From contig CM077599.1 in NCBI GenBank assembly GCA_039654915.1, forward strand, positions 19,780,501 to 19,844,500: DNA of 64,000 nucleotides, given 5' to 3'. The DNA is from Aquilaria yunnanensis (Eukaryota > Streptophyta > Magnoliopsida > Malvales > Thymelaeaceae). Positions 11,901 through 26,082 of this stretch are shown here, piece after piece. Position 1 is the stretch's first letter. Each line of letters begins with the position of its first letter. The translations under genes were made by a program, and so were the position numbers. Below the pieces are notes generated by a model that had not been told where the DNA came from, did no database searches, and worked only from the letters and a program-made list of their open reading frames with translations.

Positions 11901-13460
11901 GGATGGTGGAAATGGAAATGATGGGAGTCTTGAAGGTCTCATTACCTGCCTGATTTCCTGACTTCCAGTTGTTGTTTCGTACTTGAGTTTGCTAATTCAA
12001 TGTAACTGCCAACAGGCATGGAAGATGACAAGGAAGTGCTGATGTCTCATATGAACTTTGAAAAGAAATTTGGGCAGTCAGCCATTTTTGTGACTTCAAC
12101 TCTGATGGAGGAAGGAGGTGTTCCACCTTCTTCAAGCCCTGCAGCTTTGCTCAAAGAAGCTATTCATGTCATCAGTTGTGGTTACGAAGATAAAACCGAC
12201 TGGGGCCGTGAGGTACTGTTAAAGCACTGAAAACGGTGTTAGCCTCTTATTGAACATGTCTTTTTAAATCCATTTCCAAGCATTTGAGCACAGATATGAG
12301 AACTATGTTGCACAAGCAACACCATTTAACTATTATCTTGTCTTCTGAAACTGCAGCTTGGGTGGATCTATGGATCAATCACAGAGGATATCCTGACTGG
12401 ATTCAAGATGCATTGCCGTGGTTGGAGGTCCGTGTACTGTATGCCAGAGAGAGCTGCATTTAAGGGTTCAGCTCCTATTAACTTGTCTGATCGACTCAAC
12501 CAAGTGCTTCGATGGGCGCTTGGATCTGTGGAAATCTTCTTCAGCAATCACTGTCCTGCCTGGTATGGCTTTAAGGGTGGAAAATTGAAGTGGCTTGAGA
12601 GATTATCATATGTCAACACAACAATCTATCCCTTCACCTCATTGCCACTCCTTGCTTACTGTGTTCTTCCAGCCATCTGCTTGCTTACTGATAAATTCAT
12701 CATGCCACCGGTAAATACCTGAGTCTTTATCTCACCATTAGAGCTAGATGAAGATGATTCATGTGCTAATTAAGCAATGATGAGGCAATTAAGTAAAACA
12801 CAGCATGACTGCCATTGCTTAGTGGAGCATCCAATGTATATGTGATTCCAGCTAACTCTTTTACCAATGTTGTTGCAGATCAGCACATTTGCTAGCCTGT
12901 TTTTCATTGCGCTGTTTACATCAATCTTTGCAACCGGCATTCTTGAGCTAAAGTGGAGTGGAGTCAGCATAGAGGAATGGTGGAGAAATGAGCAATTTTG
13001 GGTCATTGGTGGTATTTCAGCGCATCTATTTGCTGTTGTCCAAGGTGTTCTGAAGGTTTTAGCTGGTATTGACACAAATTTCACGGTAACATCAAAGGCA
13101 GCGGATGATGAAGACTTTGGAGAGCTATATGCCTTCAAATGGACAACTCTGCTGATTCCTCCGACAACTGTGTTAATCATCAACCTTGTTGGTGTAGTTG
13201 CTGGCATATCTGATGCCATAAACAATGGATACCAATCATGGGGGCCTCTATTTGGGAAACTCTTCTTTGCCTTCTGGGTTATCGTTCATCTATACCCTTT
13301 CTTGAAGGGTCTGATGGGCAGACAGAACCGGACGCCAACCATTGTTGTCATCTGGTCCATTCTTTTGGCTTCAATCTTCTCATTGCTCTGGGTCAGAATT
13401 GATCCCTTCGTGATGAAAACCAAGGGACCCGACACCACAAAATGTGGAATCAACTGCTGA
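8959..13460 (+). CDS. CESA7: Cellulose synthase A catalytic subunit 7 (secondary wall, IRX3 type)
   Basis: Thirteen exons: 8959-9033, 9112-9307, 9418-9626, 9705-9807, 9925-10048, 10177-10443, 10573-10918, 11056-11319, 11425-11637, 11725-11935, 12016-12212, 12357-12710, 12879-13460. They give 1046 aa with all phases consistent. The enzyme polymerises UDP-glucose into beta-1,4-glucan in plasma-membrane rosettes, with CESA4 and CESA8 as partners in secondary walls. Visible parts: N-terminal RING-type zinc finger (C37 to about C82), two N-terminal membrane helices (about 259-310), catalytic DD (378-379), DCD (545-547), TED (744-746), QVLRW (784-788), a C-terminal membrane bundle and the [11 protein letters not shown] end. 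The N-terminus [20 protein letters not shown] is characteristic of CESA7 rather than CESA4/8. No key residue is missing. It sits tail to tail with the AUG8-like gene. Confidence 0.97.
10990..11032 (+). repeat. (GT)n plus poly-T tract in CESA7 intron 7
   Basis: About nine GT units run into roughly 14 T, ending 23 bp before the exon 8 acceptor. It may double as an extended polypyrimidine tract. Confidence 0.85.
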
Positions 13461-14826
13461 GGAAATCATACTGTTCCATAGATGTTTGCTTCTCCAGATT
13501 GTAAACTGCAAGCCCCTTTTTGTAAAAATTATGGATGTGCAAGGAGAATGGACATGCTCACAAGAAGAATAAAACTCTGTGAATGAATTTTTGTGCAGTG
13601 ACATGTTTGAGCACAGTTTTGTACTTGAATTGATTGATTGTAGTGCTGCTATTTGTGATTTATTATTCCAACTACACAAGGCTTTCCCATCCCATCCATT
13701 TGATTTTTCTTCCAACGAAGCAAGCAGATGAACGAAATTGCCACTATTGCTTCTTATTATCTAAACTTTATCTATTTGTCCGCAGGCTTGTTGACTCATT
13801 CATATGATACCCCATTTCTTGTGACTGAAAAGAGTTCTGTGTTGCGGCTTTGTAAAAAGATTTTCCTCTTTGTAACTGAAAAGCAGATTTAATTAGTTTT
13901 AGATGAGTAGGATACGTTGATTTTCTCTACTAGTCATCTTCTGTTTTATAATAAGACACGAATATTGTATATGTATATCAACCAATAAAACGAACAGCAT
14001 TTACAAGACCAGGGGCCTACTCAAAAACAAAGAAAAGGAAAATGTGGGTTTAAAATAAAAATAAAAATAAAAAACAGCGACCCAATACCTGTAAACTGTT
14101 GTCGTAGGTGGATCCATGATCATCATCATCATCATTATAATGTGCTTTCATCCCATTCTTGTTGGAATCAGTAACATGAAATTTATTGTATTAATAGCTG
14201 TTTAAAGTTAATTACATACCTCAAGTTCATCCAAAATCAAAGTGACAGTTTTACGCCGGATTTTTTTTCTAACACAACCTTTTTGTTAGGAAATAATCAG
14301 AGGAAATTTTACCACCATCATCTTAGGCTCGTTCCGCTTGTATGGAAAATTTCCTACCAAGAAATTGATGGTGCTTTTTCCCAATTTTCTCAAGCAAAAT
14401 TCAATTCGTCGATTGCCAAACAATAGTACGATTAACAAGCAATAACGCGTCTTGTTTTAACTCTGTAAAGCTATGTACCGGATGGAACTCGAAATCCAGT
14501 CCAACTATGAACAATTTCTACATTTACTTTATCTCTATGTAGAACTTCATTTTTTTTTCTCTTTTTTTTGTTCCTATTCCTTTGCTTCCATTTTTTGCAT
14601 GCTTGATGCACAAATTACATGCAGAACAGTGAGGCCATCTTAGCCCCTTCTTTGAATGGGGTAAAAAGAACCCAAGAGGAAGAAGAAGAAGAAGAAGAAA
14701 CTTTACATTTACTGAGAAGTGAGAGCCAAGGCAGACCGTGTTATTAAATATTCCACGAGCCATTAGCAGCACAGCTAGTTAGGGCCCTGTAAATTGTTTT
14801 GCAGTAAGGATCTGCGGCCCCCCCTC
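13461..14826. other. Convergent intergenic region between CESA7 and the AUG8-like gene
   Basis: It holds the two 3' UTRs. Nothing coding is seen. There are short simple repeats: CAT units near 14119-14137 and AAG/AGA units near 14680-14700 (the latter on the AUG8 side). Confidence 0.6.
13568..13573 (+). terminator. Candidate polyadenylation signal of CESA7 (AATAAA)
   Basis: AATAAA lies 108 nt downstream of the CESA7 stop and is followed by T-rich sequence. Plant signals are degenerate, so this is a plausible but not exclusive choice. Confidence 0.45.
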
Positions 14827-17800
14827 TCAAAATCCTGTCCCATTTTGCATCAGATGAGACCTAAGACTGTACTCCTGTACCTGTATGATGCCAAAATCAA
14901 TAACCAATACCTGACTTGAAACTATCAACCAACACCATCCCTTTCTTACCTGCAAAGCAGCTCTTGAATCCAAAAGAGCTTCACATTGGTCAAGCAATCT
15001 TTTCTCTTGTGCCACAACAATTGCCAGCTCGGACGTTACATTGTTTAAATCTTCCATCTACACCAAATAAGAATACATCCAAAAGAGCATTCAGGATCTA
15101 GACTGAAATGCTAGATGTTCAACATCTCTGCAATATGGCTGGAGGTTGACAAAAAATTTATTTAACACATAATACCAGGCTACAACCAGAGCTGTGAAGC
15201 TCATATTGCTCCTTTTTTTTACCCCCTCAAACATCCTTGGTCTAGTAGCATGGTATTGAAAATGCATGTCCTTCCAAAAAAATACAAAAATGTTGCAGTT
15301 TTCTTCCTAAGAAAATTGTGTTTTCTTATACAGCTTACACTCAAATCCCATCTTAGACGTGGCATATAAGATGTGATTGGTTTTTATTTCTTAGGAAGCT
15401 ACTGTAAAATATCTAGACAAATTATGGATGATTCTTAGTATGTCTACAGGATGTATTTATTCGGCACACACAAATTTACCTCTTTCTATGATCTCCTAAT
15501 CATAGTATTAACTAAGATCTAAAAACGCAAGACATGAAGTCTCTGAAGTGATCTTCTATGATGCATCGTTCAAGGCTTGCACACAGAACCTATAGAAAGA
15601 GAAGTCAGAATGTGCCAATTGTGAATCTGACAAACATGATGAGACTTTTCCACAGCAGAGCAGCTTCAGCTAAGCCTTAATCTTGGAAGAAAATAAAAGG
15701 AACATAAATTAACTAAAAGGCCAAAGGGATACTATTGTCTCTACGCATCAAATCATCATTACAAAGGGGTGAAAGAAACCTGATCCCCACCTTAGAAAGT
15801 AAGGACCATACGGTGGCTCCAGTGGCCTGCATGACATTAACAGCTGAGAAAAGAGCAGCTTGCAAGGATTCCTTGTCTATCTGCAACGTTATAGTGCATT
15901 TTTCAAAAATAAATTCCTCTAGATAATCTAATCCAAAGCTTCCTCTGACTTAAATTACCTTTGCGCCACCGGTCACTGGTAGTCGGAGGGTGCTAGCTTC
16001 TAAATCTTCAACAGCACCAGACAAAGAGCTGATATGCTCTCTCTCAATCAAAGCCCAATCATCAAGATAAGGCATCTGAATAAATCAGGCAAAACTAAAA
16101 ACTTAGTTGGAAGAAAACAAAGACAAATTAATCAAGTGCAATTTTGAACCATGCAGAGGAAAAGTTCTAACACAAGTAGGTGTCAAGTGCAAGAAAGAAA
16201 GCCCAAGTCTACTTGATACTAGAAGACCGTATAAGATTCCTAGAAGGCAATAGCTTATAAGTTCACTTGATACCTATATTGCATGCAGTCAAATAATATC
16301 TGGATGACATGAGAATCGAAAGTCTGATTTAATCTCGCTAAGTCAATATTTTGCAAGTTGTTTTTATATATTGGCAAAGAGCCTGTCGTAAATGGTTAAA
16401 TACAGGAACTGAATCAGATGGAGTACTTATGATAACAACAAGTTTTAACCAAAGGCATTTCGATGAGGCTAGGGCTTCAATTTCTGAGGAAGTCTTTTAA
16501 CATGTCCAGCATTGTTGGTTAGAAGTTGCAAAATTGAACCTGAAGTAACACTTTTGTCTCAGTAAAATTTTTTTTCTCAGAAAAACAATGCAGAAGTGAC
16601 CTCAAATTCCTTAATACTGCAACGAATGGCAGAATATGGACTAGCCTATTCTTGATTTGAGTCACCAAAGGATTGAACAGCCCAAAGACCTTTATCAAAA
16701 CTCACAGTGAGTCTACCAGGTGATCAGAACTTATTTCATTAACAACATTAGAGAACATCAAATCCCAACTATTAAATTTAGTTCAGATGCAAACAATTTG
16801 ATTTATCTAAAAAGGGAAATTTATATTTGAAGGGCATGAAGGAAAAATAGCAGAGAAAATACGAAAAAGGTAAGAAGCAGCATTACCTGATCATTCAGAA
16901 CTTTATTCAGCTTGAGCTCTAACTTCAGCTTTTGGAGATTGATTCTTTTGTCAGTCACAGAATCCCAAAGATGTAAATTAGCATTCCATACATTGAATAG
17001 AGTTTCCTGAAAAAGTTTTACTTAGATGAAGGCTCCAAAAAGGAAACAAGTTTTACAGTCGTGCCCAATCAGAGGAAAACATTCTTCAACATAACTAGGA
17101 TGAAGTAGATGAAAGGACAGAGGAACCTGCTGTGAAACCTACCTCAGCAATTAAATTTTGAATGTGAAGTACAGCATCAGCCCTTGCATTAGCAAATCGC
17201 CATTGCAAATATCTATTGTAAAGTAGTCGAAGGTAGTGAGCGTCTTCTATGCATGTTGCACTCTTTTTCCCCTTCTTAATATCTGCTGTGAAACTGAGAA
17301 CTGAAGTTGCATTGCTAGATTGACCATATAATGAAGTCGAAGGTCTTATCCTAGCAGGACTTACTCCCCTTGAAGGTGGAGTGGCTGGTCTTGAATGAGA
17401 AGGACTCACACCTCTAGAACCAGGCATTGAAAATGAAGAAGTTCTACTTGGCGATGGAGGCCGAAGTCCCGTTGTAGGCAAAGACTGAGATCTGACAACA
17501 GGTATCACTGTTATTTTTCTGTCCCAAGAATTGTCAGAAAGCTGCAAGGTAGATCTGGGTAGCTGCAGCAAATTATTAGTGTTTGATGATTTTGCCTCTG
17601 ACCCTAGTGCAGTAACATCATCTAGTGATAACAGCATTGCAGTATCACTAGACACCTTGCGTAAAGGTTTACCCAGACTGTGAGGCATGGGGGGTTTCCC
17701 TGGCCCAGAGAATCCAATTCCTGGGATTTGCCGAGGAGAAGTCTTAACATTAATAGGATTTGCATTTTCAGATTCAGACATGTCAGGTGCACTCTTCCCC

Positions 17801-18342
17801 TTGATAGGACTCATCTTCCTGTCTGGAGTAGGCTTCCGTGACAATGCAGGTGCCTCAGCCAGCTGCTTATGGGAAACATTTGAGGGTGTTCTCAAAGTGC
17901 GGTCCACAGAATTATTAGTTACTGGTTTTTCTTTGCCCTTCTTGCTAACAGGAATCGAGATGGTATCTGATTGGAATGAGACACTGAGACTTCTCATTGT
18001 GGATGGCCATAAGGCCTCAGGTAACTTGCCAGTTGACAGCCTTGCAGATGGCTGCTGCATATTTACATATGAATCATGTAGAGGGGTGGATGGACGTGGA
18101 GGTGTTGAAGGCCGGTTCCTCTCAGATGATATGGCTCGTTTTTGCAGCAACTGGGAAGGTATTTGGCTGAAGTTCGGGGATGGGGATCGACCCATAGCAG
18201 GAGATGACTTATATCTGACCGCCCTAGTCGCACTCCGGACACTGCTAACCGCATTGTTTTTATCAGTAGGAAGAAGGGGGCGTCTTGGAATGTTTACCTT
18301 TTTGTGCTTGTGCAATCTTACTTCTGATTCACAAACATCCAT
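14827..18342 (-). CDS. AUG8: QWRF-motif protein, augmin subunit 8-like
   Basis: Six exons on minus: 18342-17143, 17006-16887, 16075-15959, 15880-15791, 15057-14950, 14880-14827, giving 562 aa. The N-terminal two thirds is a basic, Ser/Pro-rich, low-complexity region typical of microtubule-binding QWRF proteins ([20 protein letters not shown]). The diagnostic motif is in [18 protein letters not shown] near residue 380. It is followed by a helical domain rich in coiled-coil heptads ([54 protein letters not shown]) and a short end [14 protein letters not shown]. The start MDVCESE resembles Arabidopsis QWRF8/AUG8 (At4g30710) more than the EDE1 branch. AUG8 links augmin/gamma-tubulin nucleation to microtubules in the spindle, phragmoplast and cortical array. 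In exon 4 the donor GTGGGG at 15790 is chosen because it keeps the frame (LLSK|MEDLN); an alternative GTTTCT donor would break it. Confidence 0.9.
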
Positions 18343-20990
18343 CCAAACTACATACCCAAAATAGACAACATGGATCGATTTTATAGAAAATCAAAGTTTC
18401 ACTGATCACACATTTCTTCAATCTTCCTCAGCAACAAATCTGCACAGATGCACGTATCGAAAGTAAGTTGTTGCACACTCGCAATGAACAAACAAAAACA
18501 CCACTAAAGCCACTAAACCAGCTGGGAAACAAGAAGAAAAAGGAAAGGAACAGGGAAAGATTGCATCTTTACATATATGCAGATCTGAGAGAGCACAAAC
18601 ACAGCATCAGTAAGAGATTATTCATTTATTCCCCCAAATTGGGTAGAAGTTCTTCTAGAGAACCCCAAATTCAAGAAGGTGAGACCCACCACACCGAGGC
18701 TAGAGATTCAAAAACAAAAAAAAAAAAAAATTGGCATCTGGGCAATGGTCCCGGAGAAATATCATGGGACCGATAGAGTGCCGTCTCATTGATCATCGTT
18801 AAAGACAAAGTTTTGGTAGAGAACAGAAGTGTGAGCCCGCAGGGGCGCCTTATTTCGGGAAAGGAGTGAGGAGAAAGTAATTACATAACAACTAGGATGA
18901 GAGAGACAGAACGGCAGAAAGACAGAGAGGTTCTGTAATCTGTAAGCTAATTTCCGTCGCTATCGCGAGAAGAGAGAAAAACAAAAAAAAAATTAATGAA
19001 CAAATAAACACAGAACAGAGTAGCACTCTCGCTGCTTCCTTCCTCTCTCTCTCCATGGTCCGCTAAAGAAGAAATACTGGGAAAAACAAATCTCAACTTA
19101 AGAATTAATTTACTCAACCAGTTTCTATCATGATGACTTGGGAATCACAAGACAATTGGTCTAAAATCTAAATCATCCTAGAATTATGCGAAACAATTAT
19201 AATGAAAAATTTGTTCGTAATTAATACTAACATTAGCTAACAGTTCAAATGTTAAGCAGAATAAGCAATTTCCCAGAATTCTCAAGCGAAGAAAAATTAC
19301 TGAACAAGTTGTTGCAGATTCAGGGACAAAGGATCTAAGGTTCACTGATTAATACACTTTAATTTGCAAAGTGAATGAGTAATTGAAAGAGAAACTAAAG
19401 ATTCGAGGAAAAGAAAAAGAAAATTCGGAAACCACCCAACCTATCAGTACTTTTCCAAAAACTGAACAAGAAGGAGGAGATGATGATCAGCGGCGGAGAG
19501 CAGAAACTTGTGTCGCCGCCGGCGGGCCAATATTTCTGCGCTGAAGGTGAACTTCTCCAGGTTTCTGTAGAGAGAGAGAGGGAGAGGGAATTTTCTTCCT
19601 TGTAGAACTCTCGGGGTGATGAAATGGTTGATAAGTGGTGAAGAAATTGGTGGCTGGTTATGACCAGTTGAGGGCGGTTAGAGAGTTTAGGGGTAACAAG
19701 GAAAAGGGAGGGCCGTTGCGTTCGCGCCACCTACTTTGATTTCATGAGACAGATATTGACCGCTGTTTTCTGGTAAGCAACCTTCCCCCTCCTTGTTTCT
19801 TCACTTTTTGTTTGTTTTCCCTTTTCTTTTAAGGTTTTGATCTCTATTTTAGATCATTCACTTCATGATTAAGATCATGCCTATTGCCTACTCACTTTTA
19901 TGTTAACATTATCATCCAACAATAGGCTTAGACTTATGATAGATATAATTAGGGGGAGAGAGACTGTGATAATATGTCTGGCATACTCATTTATTATTAC
20001 ATTATTATCTTTGCTATTATCAAGTAACATGTGTATGTTTGACCAACTTTCTCAGACTTCCATTCAAGTTTTCTACAAAGCAACGCTGATAATATAATGA
20101 CAAATTATTATATGCATCTACACCATGTATAATGATTTTGTGAATAAATAATCTTTCATCTTAATCAATTGTTTATCACATTTTCTCTTTATCCACCTCT
20201 AAATTAGTCGAAATTTTTATTTTATTTTTTCATGAAATGATTTAATTCTTTTCATTTTCATCTATGTATCTTCTTAACAATCACATTTTAAAAAAAAAAA
20301 CCTAAGTTTTTTTATTTTTCAAGATTTTTGCACATATGTCCTTTTCACAGTCGTTTGATTTTTTTAATATAAAAGAAAAGGATTGTGGCAAGGCGCAAGA
20401 TGTGTAGAATGTGGGTCGCAAACTTTTTGTCGAAAAAAACAGGGTTCAGTGAATCTAAATAGGAGTCCAGTTCAGTCCAGTCCAGTCCAGTCGTCAATGC
20501 CCATTTCCATTTGTTGTGGCTTCGCACGGCGCAAAATACCAACGTGTTTTCTTACCAAGCAGACCTGAACATTGATATAAACATAATGAAATGGTTTCTT
20601 ATGTGCAAGAATATATGATGGATGGAGATACGACTCCAATCACATGCCATGCCCTATCTCTTGCATCACGTGTGTGTTCTTCTTTTTAATCTTTTCACAT
20701 TTCTAATTACTTGATTGAAATATTTTAATTTGACACGTCATTAACAAATAGCAAATAGTAATATTATGTTATTTTTATTTTTACATTCACTTTTACATGT
20801 AAATTAAGAAAAATGATTGAAATTATATTTTGAAGGATAATATGGTAAAATAATTTACTAAATATGAAAATATTATTAAAAAAATTAGGACAACTCAAAG
20901 TAAAATATGTAACAAGTAATTACTATATAACCCCGATTTGCTTAATTAATAATGGTTTTTCATGTAAAGAAGAAAAATTCTCACACCAAC
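18343..20990. other. Upstream region of the AUG8-like gene; no supported gene
   Basis: The near part (18343-19740) includes CT/GA-rich tracts and a GC-richer patch around 19490-19720, as expected of a leader exon and promoter for the minus-strand gene. An untranslated first exon with a 5' UTR intron is likely but its borders cannot be fixed. The far part is AT-rich and empty. Confidence 0.5.
20465..20492. repeat. GTCCA pentanucleotide repeat
   Basis: Five GTCCA units, one interrupted by TT. Small simple repeat in intergenic DNA. Confidence 0.8.
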
Positions 20991-21912
20991 TAGGGGTGAT
21001 CGTTCGGTTTTTTCGGTTAAAACCGAACCGCAATTTTCAGTTTTTTCGGTTTTTGGGTTTTTATTATAACAAACCGAATTAATTGAATAGAATGATGGAA
21101 CCGAAGTAAAACCGAACTGAATTTTTTAGTTCAGTTCGGTTTCAACCTGAAATAACCGAGATACTAACTCTGATTTTCTGCTCTAGTGAATAAAATGTAA
21201 ACTTTAGTATTTGTGTACCTTGTTAGACTATTTAAAGAGAAATAGAGGATCAGTTTGGGGTTTAGCCAAGAGTTACATCAGTTCGGTCGTCAGTGCGACC
21301 TTGTCTTCTCCTTGGCCGGCACTGGCATTTTCTCATCGAAGTCTTCTTGGTTTAGGAGCAGAGGGCTGACAGTGGGGGTGAGGACGGAAATGAGGTCTGA
21401 TGGCGGGGGAGAGGGCACTGGGGAGTGGAGGGCGAGGGCACCGAGGAGTGGAGGCCTGGAGGGGGAGGGCAGATGGAGGGGGCTAGGGCGGAGGTGAGGT
21501 CAGACGGTGGGGGCAAGGGGGGAGGGGAGTGGAGGGTGAGTGCAGGCAGCGGGGGCAAGGGCAGAGGCGAGGCCGTAGGCGGTAGTACGGAGTCGAGCGA
21601 TGGGCGTAGCCGCGGAGGAGGATGAACTTGTGATGACAAAACCCCAAAACAGCCATCAATCTTCTATCTACCTTCCAATCAAACCATCCTCGTTTTAAAT
21701 CTGTCATCTGGCCCACCAAAACCTCAAATATGACATAAAAAAAATTTCAGTTTTTTCGGTTACCAAAATAACCGACACTCATAATTGAAACCAAACCGAA
21801 ATTGATATTCTCTCTATTCAGTTTCAACCAAAACCGAACCGAAAAACCGAATTTTCAATTTTTTTTCAGTTTTTCGGTTTTTTTTATTTTAACCAAATAG
21901 TGATCACCCCTA
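20991..21912. mobile_element. Non-autonomous hAT-type transposon, 922 bp, with perfect 8-bp target duplication
   Basis: Terminal inverted repeats TAGGGGTGATC / GATCACCCCTA are bordered on both sides by ACACCAAC (20983-20990 and 21913-21920), the 8-bp duplication typical of hAT. Both subterminal regions are crowded with CGGTTTT/AAAACCG repeats in both orientations, a layout like hAT transposase-binding ends. The interior has no transposase. Instead it has a very G-rich, C-poor plus strand (about 21350-21620), unlike its surroundings. Confidence 0.92.
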
Positions 21913-24745
<2,833 letters not shown>

Positions 24746-25176
24746 GAGCATTTCCAACAGTTTTTTCATTTTGTAGATTTTCATTGTTTTGAGGAACATC
24801 AAGCATTTTTTCACTCTAACAACTTTTTCATAAAAAGAAGAGTCAATTTGTTATATTTGTTGAAATTCTAAAATTTATTGTTCTCTCTTTTCTCTCCTAT
24901 CAATTTACTTTGCGGGTTTTTTTCCTATCACTTTTTGACTTTTCTCACTTGTTCTTAATATTATTGTTTTAAATATAGAATATTGAATTATTTTAATACC
25001 TAAAATAGCTATTAATTTGAATTTATTTTAAATGCATATTATTTAATTGTTGTATAATAAATGCAAGATTCTATAAAATACAAAAGCTGTTAGAGTTAGG
25101 ATAAAAAAAATTATGAAAATTTTAACTTTTGGTTCTCTATTTTATAGATATTTGTAGAAAAACTGTTAAAAATGCT
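24746..25176. mobile_element. Candidate MITE with GAGCATT-type inverted repeats, about 431 bp
   Basis: The left end GAGCATTTCCAACAGTTTTT pairs with the complement of the right end, TAGCATTTTTAACAGTTTTT (about 17 of 20 match). The interior is AT-rich and non-coding. A 3-bp TTT lies on both sides but is too simple in an AT-rich flank to prove a target duplication, so the superfamily is uncertain (PIF/Harbinger-like suggested by size and ends). Confidence 0.55.
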
Positions 25177-26082
25177 ATTTAAAACATGAGAAGAGACGCA
25201 AGAGAGGTCAAGGGAAGGGAGGGGTAGAGGGTTAAATCTTAGACTTTGAGCAATAATTTAAAAAAGTTCGCCCTATAAGCTAACACCCGAGTTATTAACT
25301 AAAACCAAAACGTATCGGCCATCTCATCGAAATTTCAGCTAAAAGGGGTGCGCCACATCATGGATCGGTAGGGACCGCATCATCTTGGTCCAACCCTTAT
25401 TCAGACAATGGCGGGTCTTGCTCCACCTGCGAGACCACATGAAAAGCAAGAAAAACACATGAACCAAGACTCAGGCCTCTCTCCGGATCCCGGAACCAGT
25501 TCTTCTCAACTACATGAACATCCTGGTTAGTTATTCTATCATCAAACAGGCAGGCTATTTTATCCTAAAACTTGACCAGAAACCGTTGGAGAACATCAAC
25601 AAAGGATGAACAAGAGGAGCATAATCTCATTTTAGACAGTTCCAGAGGAAAACTGAGATGTACACAAGCTGCTATTAACAACTCTTGCTCATTTTCTTCA
25701 GATGCACCCACCTAAACCTGTGCGCTCCCACTTGCATCCTATGCATCGTTACAACCTGCGCTTGCATTACTTTCAGCTCTAGACCAAAAAGTTAAGGCAG
25801 TGGAATCTGGTTTGGAAACAGAGTAGTGAAGCACCAACCGCCGTAGCATGATTCCACTATTGTCTTAGGAAAAATCAATTCTCCACCACTTGTCCATAAT
25901 CCTCTGCAGCTGGTACAATAATGATCCATCAAAAACAAAATGAGATTTTTGCCTTAATATTAAGAAGGGCCGAGTACTCACCGGTTTCATATAAGCAGGA
26001 GTCTCCTAGGCCTCCTCAACCCTGACGAACCTCAAAACGGTCGCTCCTCTAATATCCATCTAGCCAGAACTTCAAGTTCCTT
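25177..26082. other. 3' flank of the PDE327-like gene
   Basis: It contains the 3' UTR of the minus-strand oxidoreductase gene next to 26082. The part at 25300-25560 is distinctly GC-richer than its surroundings but shows no convincing frame or transposon ends. Confidence 0.45.

Noticed and set aside
17687..18364. 225-codon plus-strand frame
   Set aside because: It is the antisense shadow of the AUG8-like first exon, whose QWRF motif and splice pattern are clear on minus.
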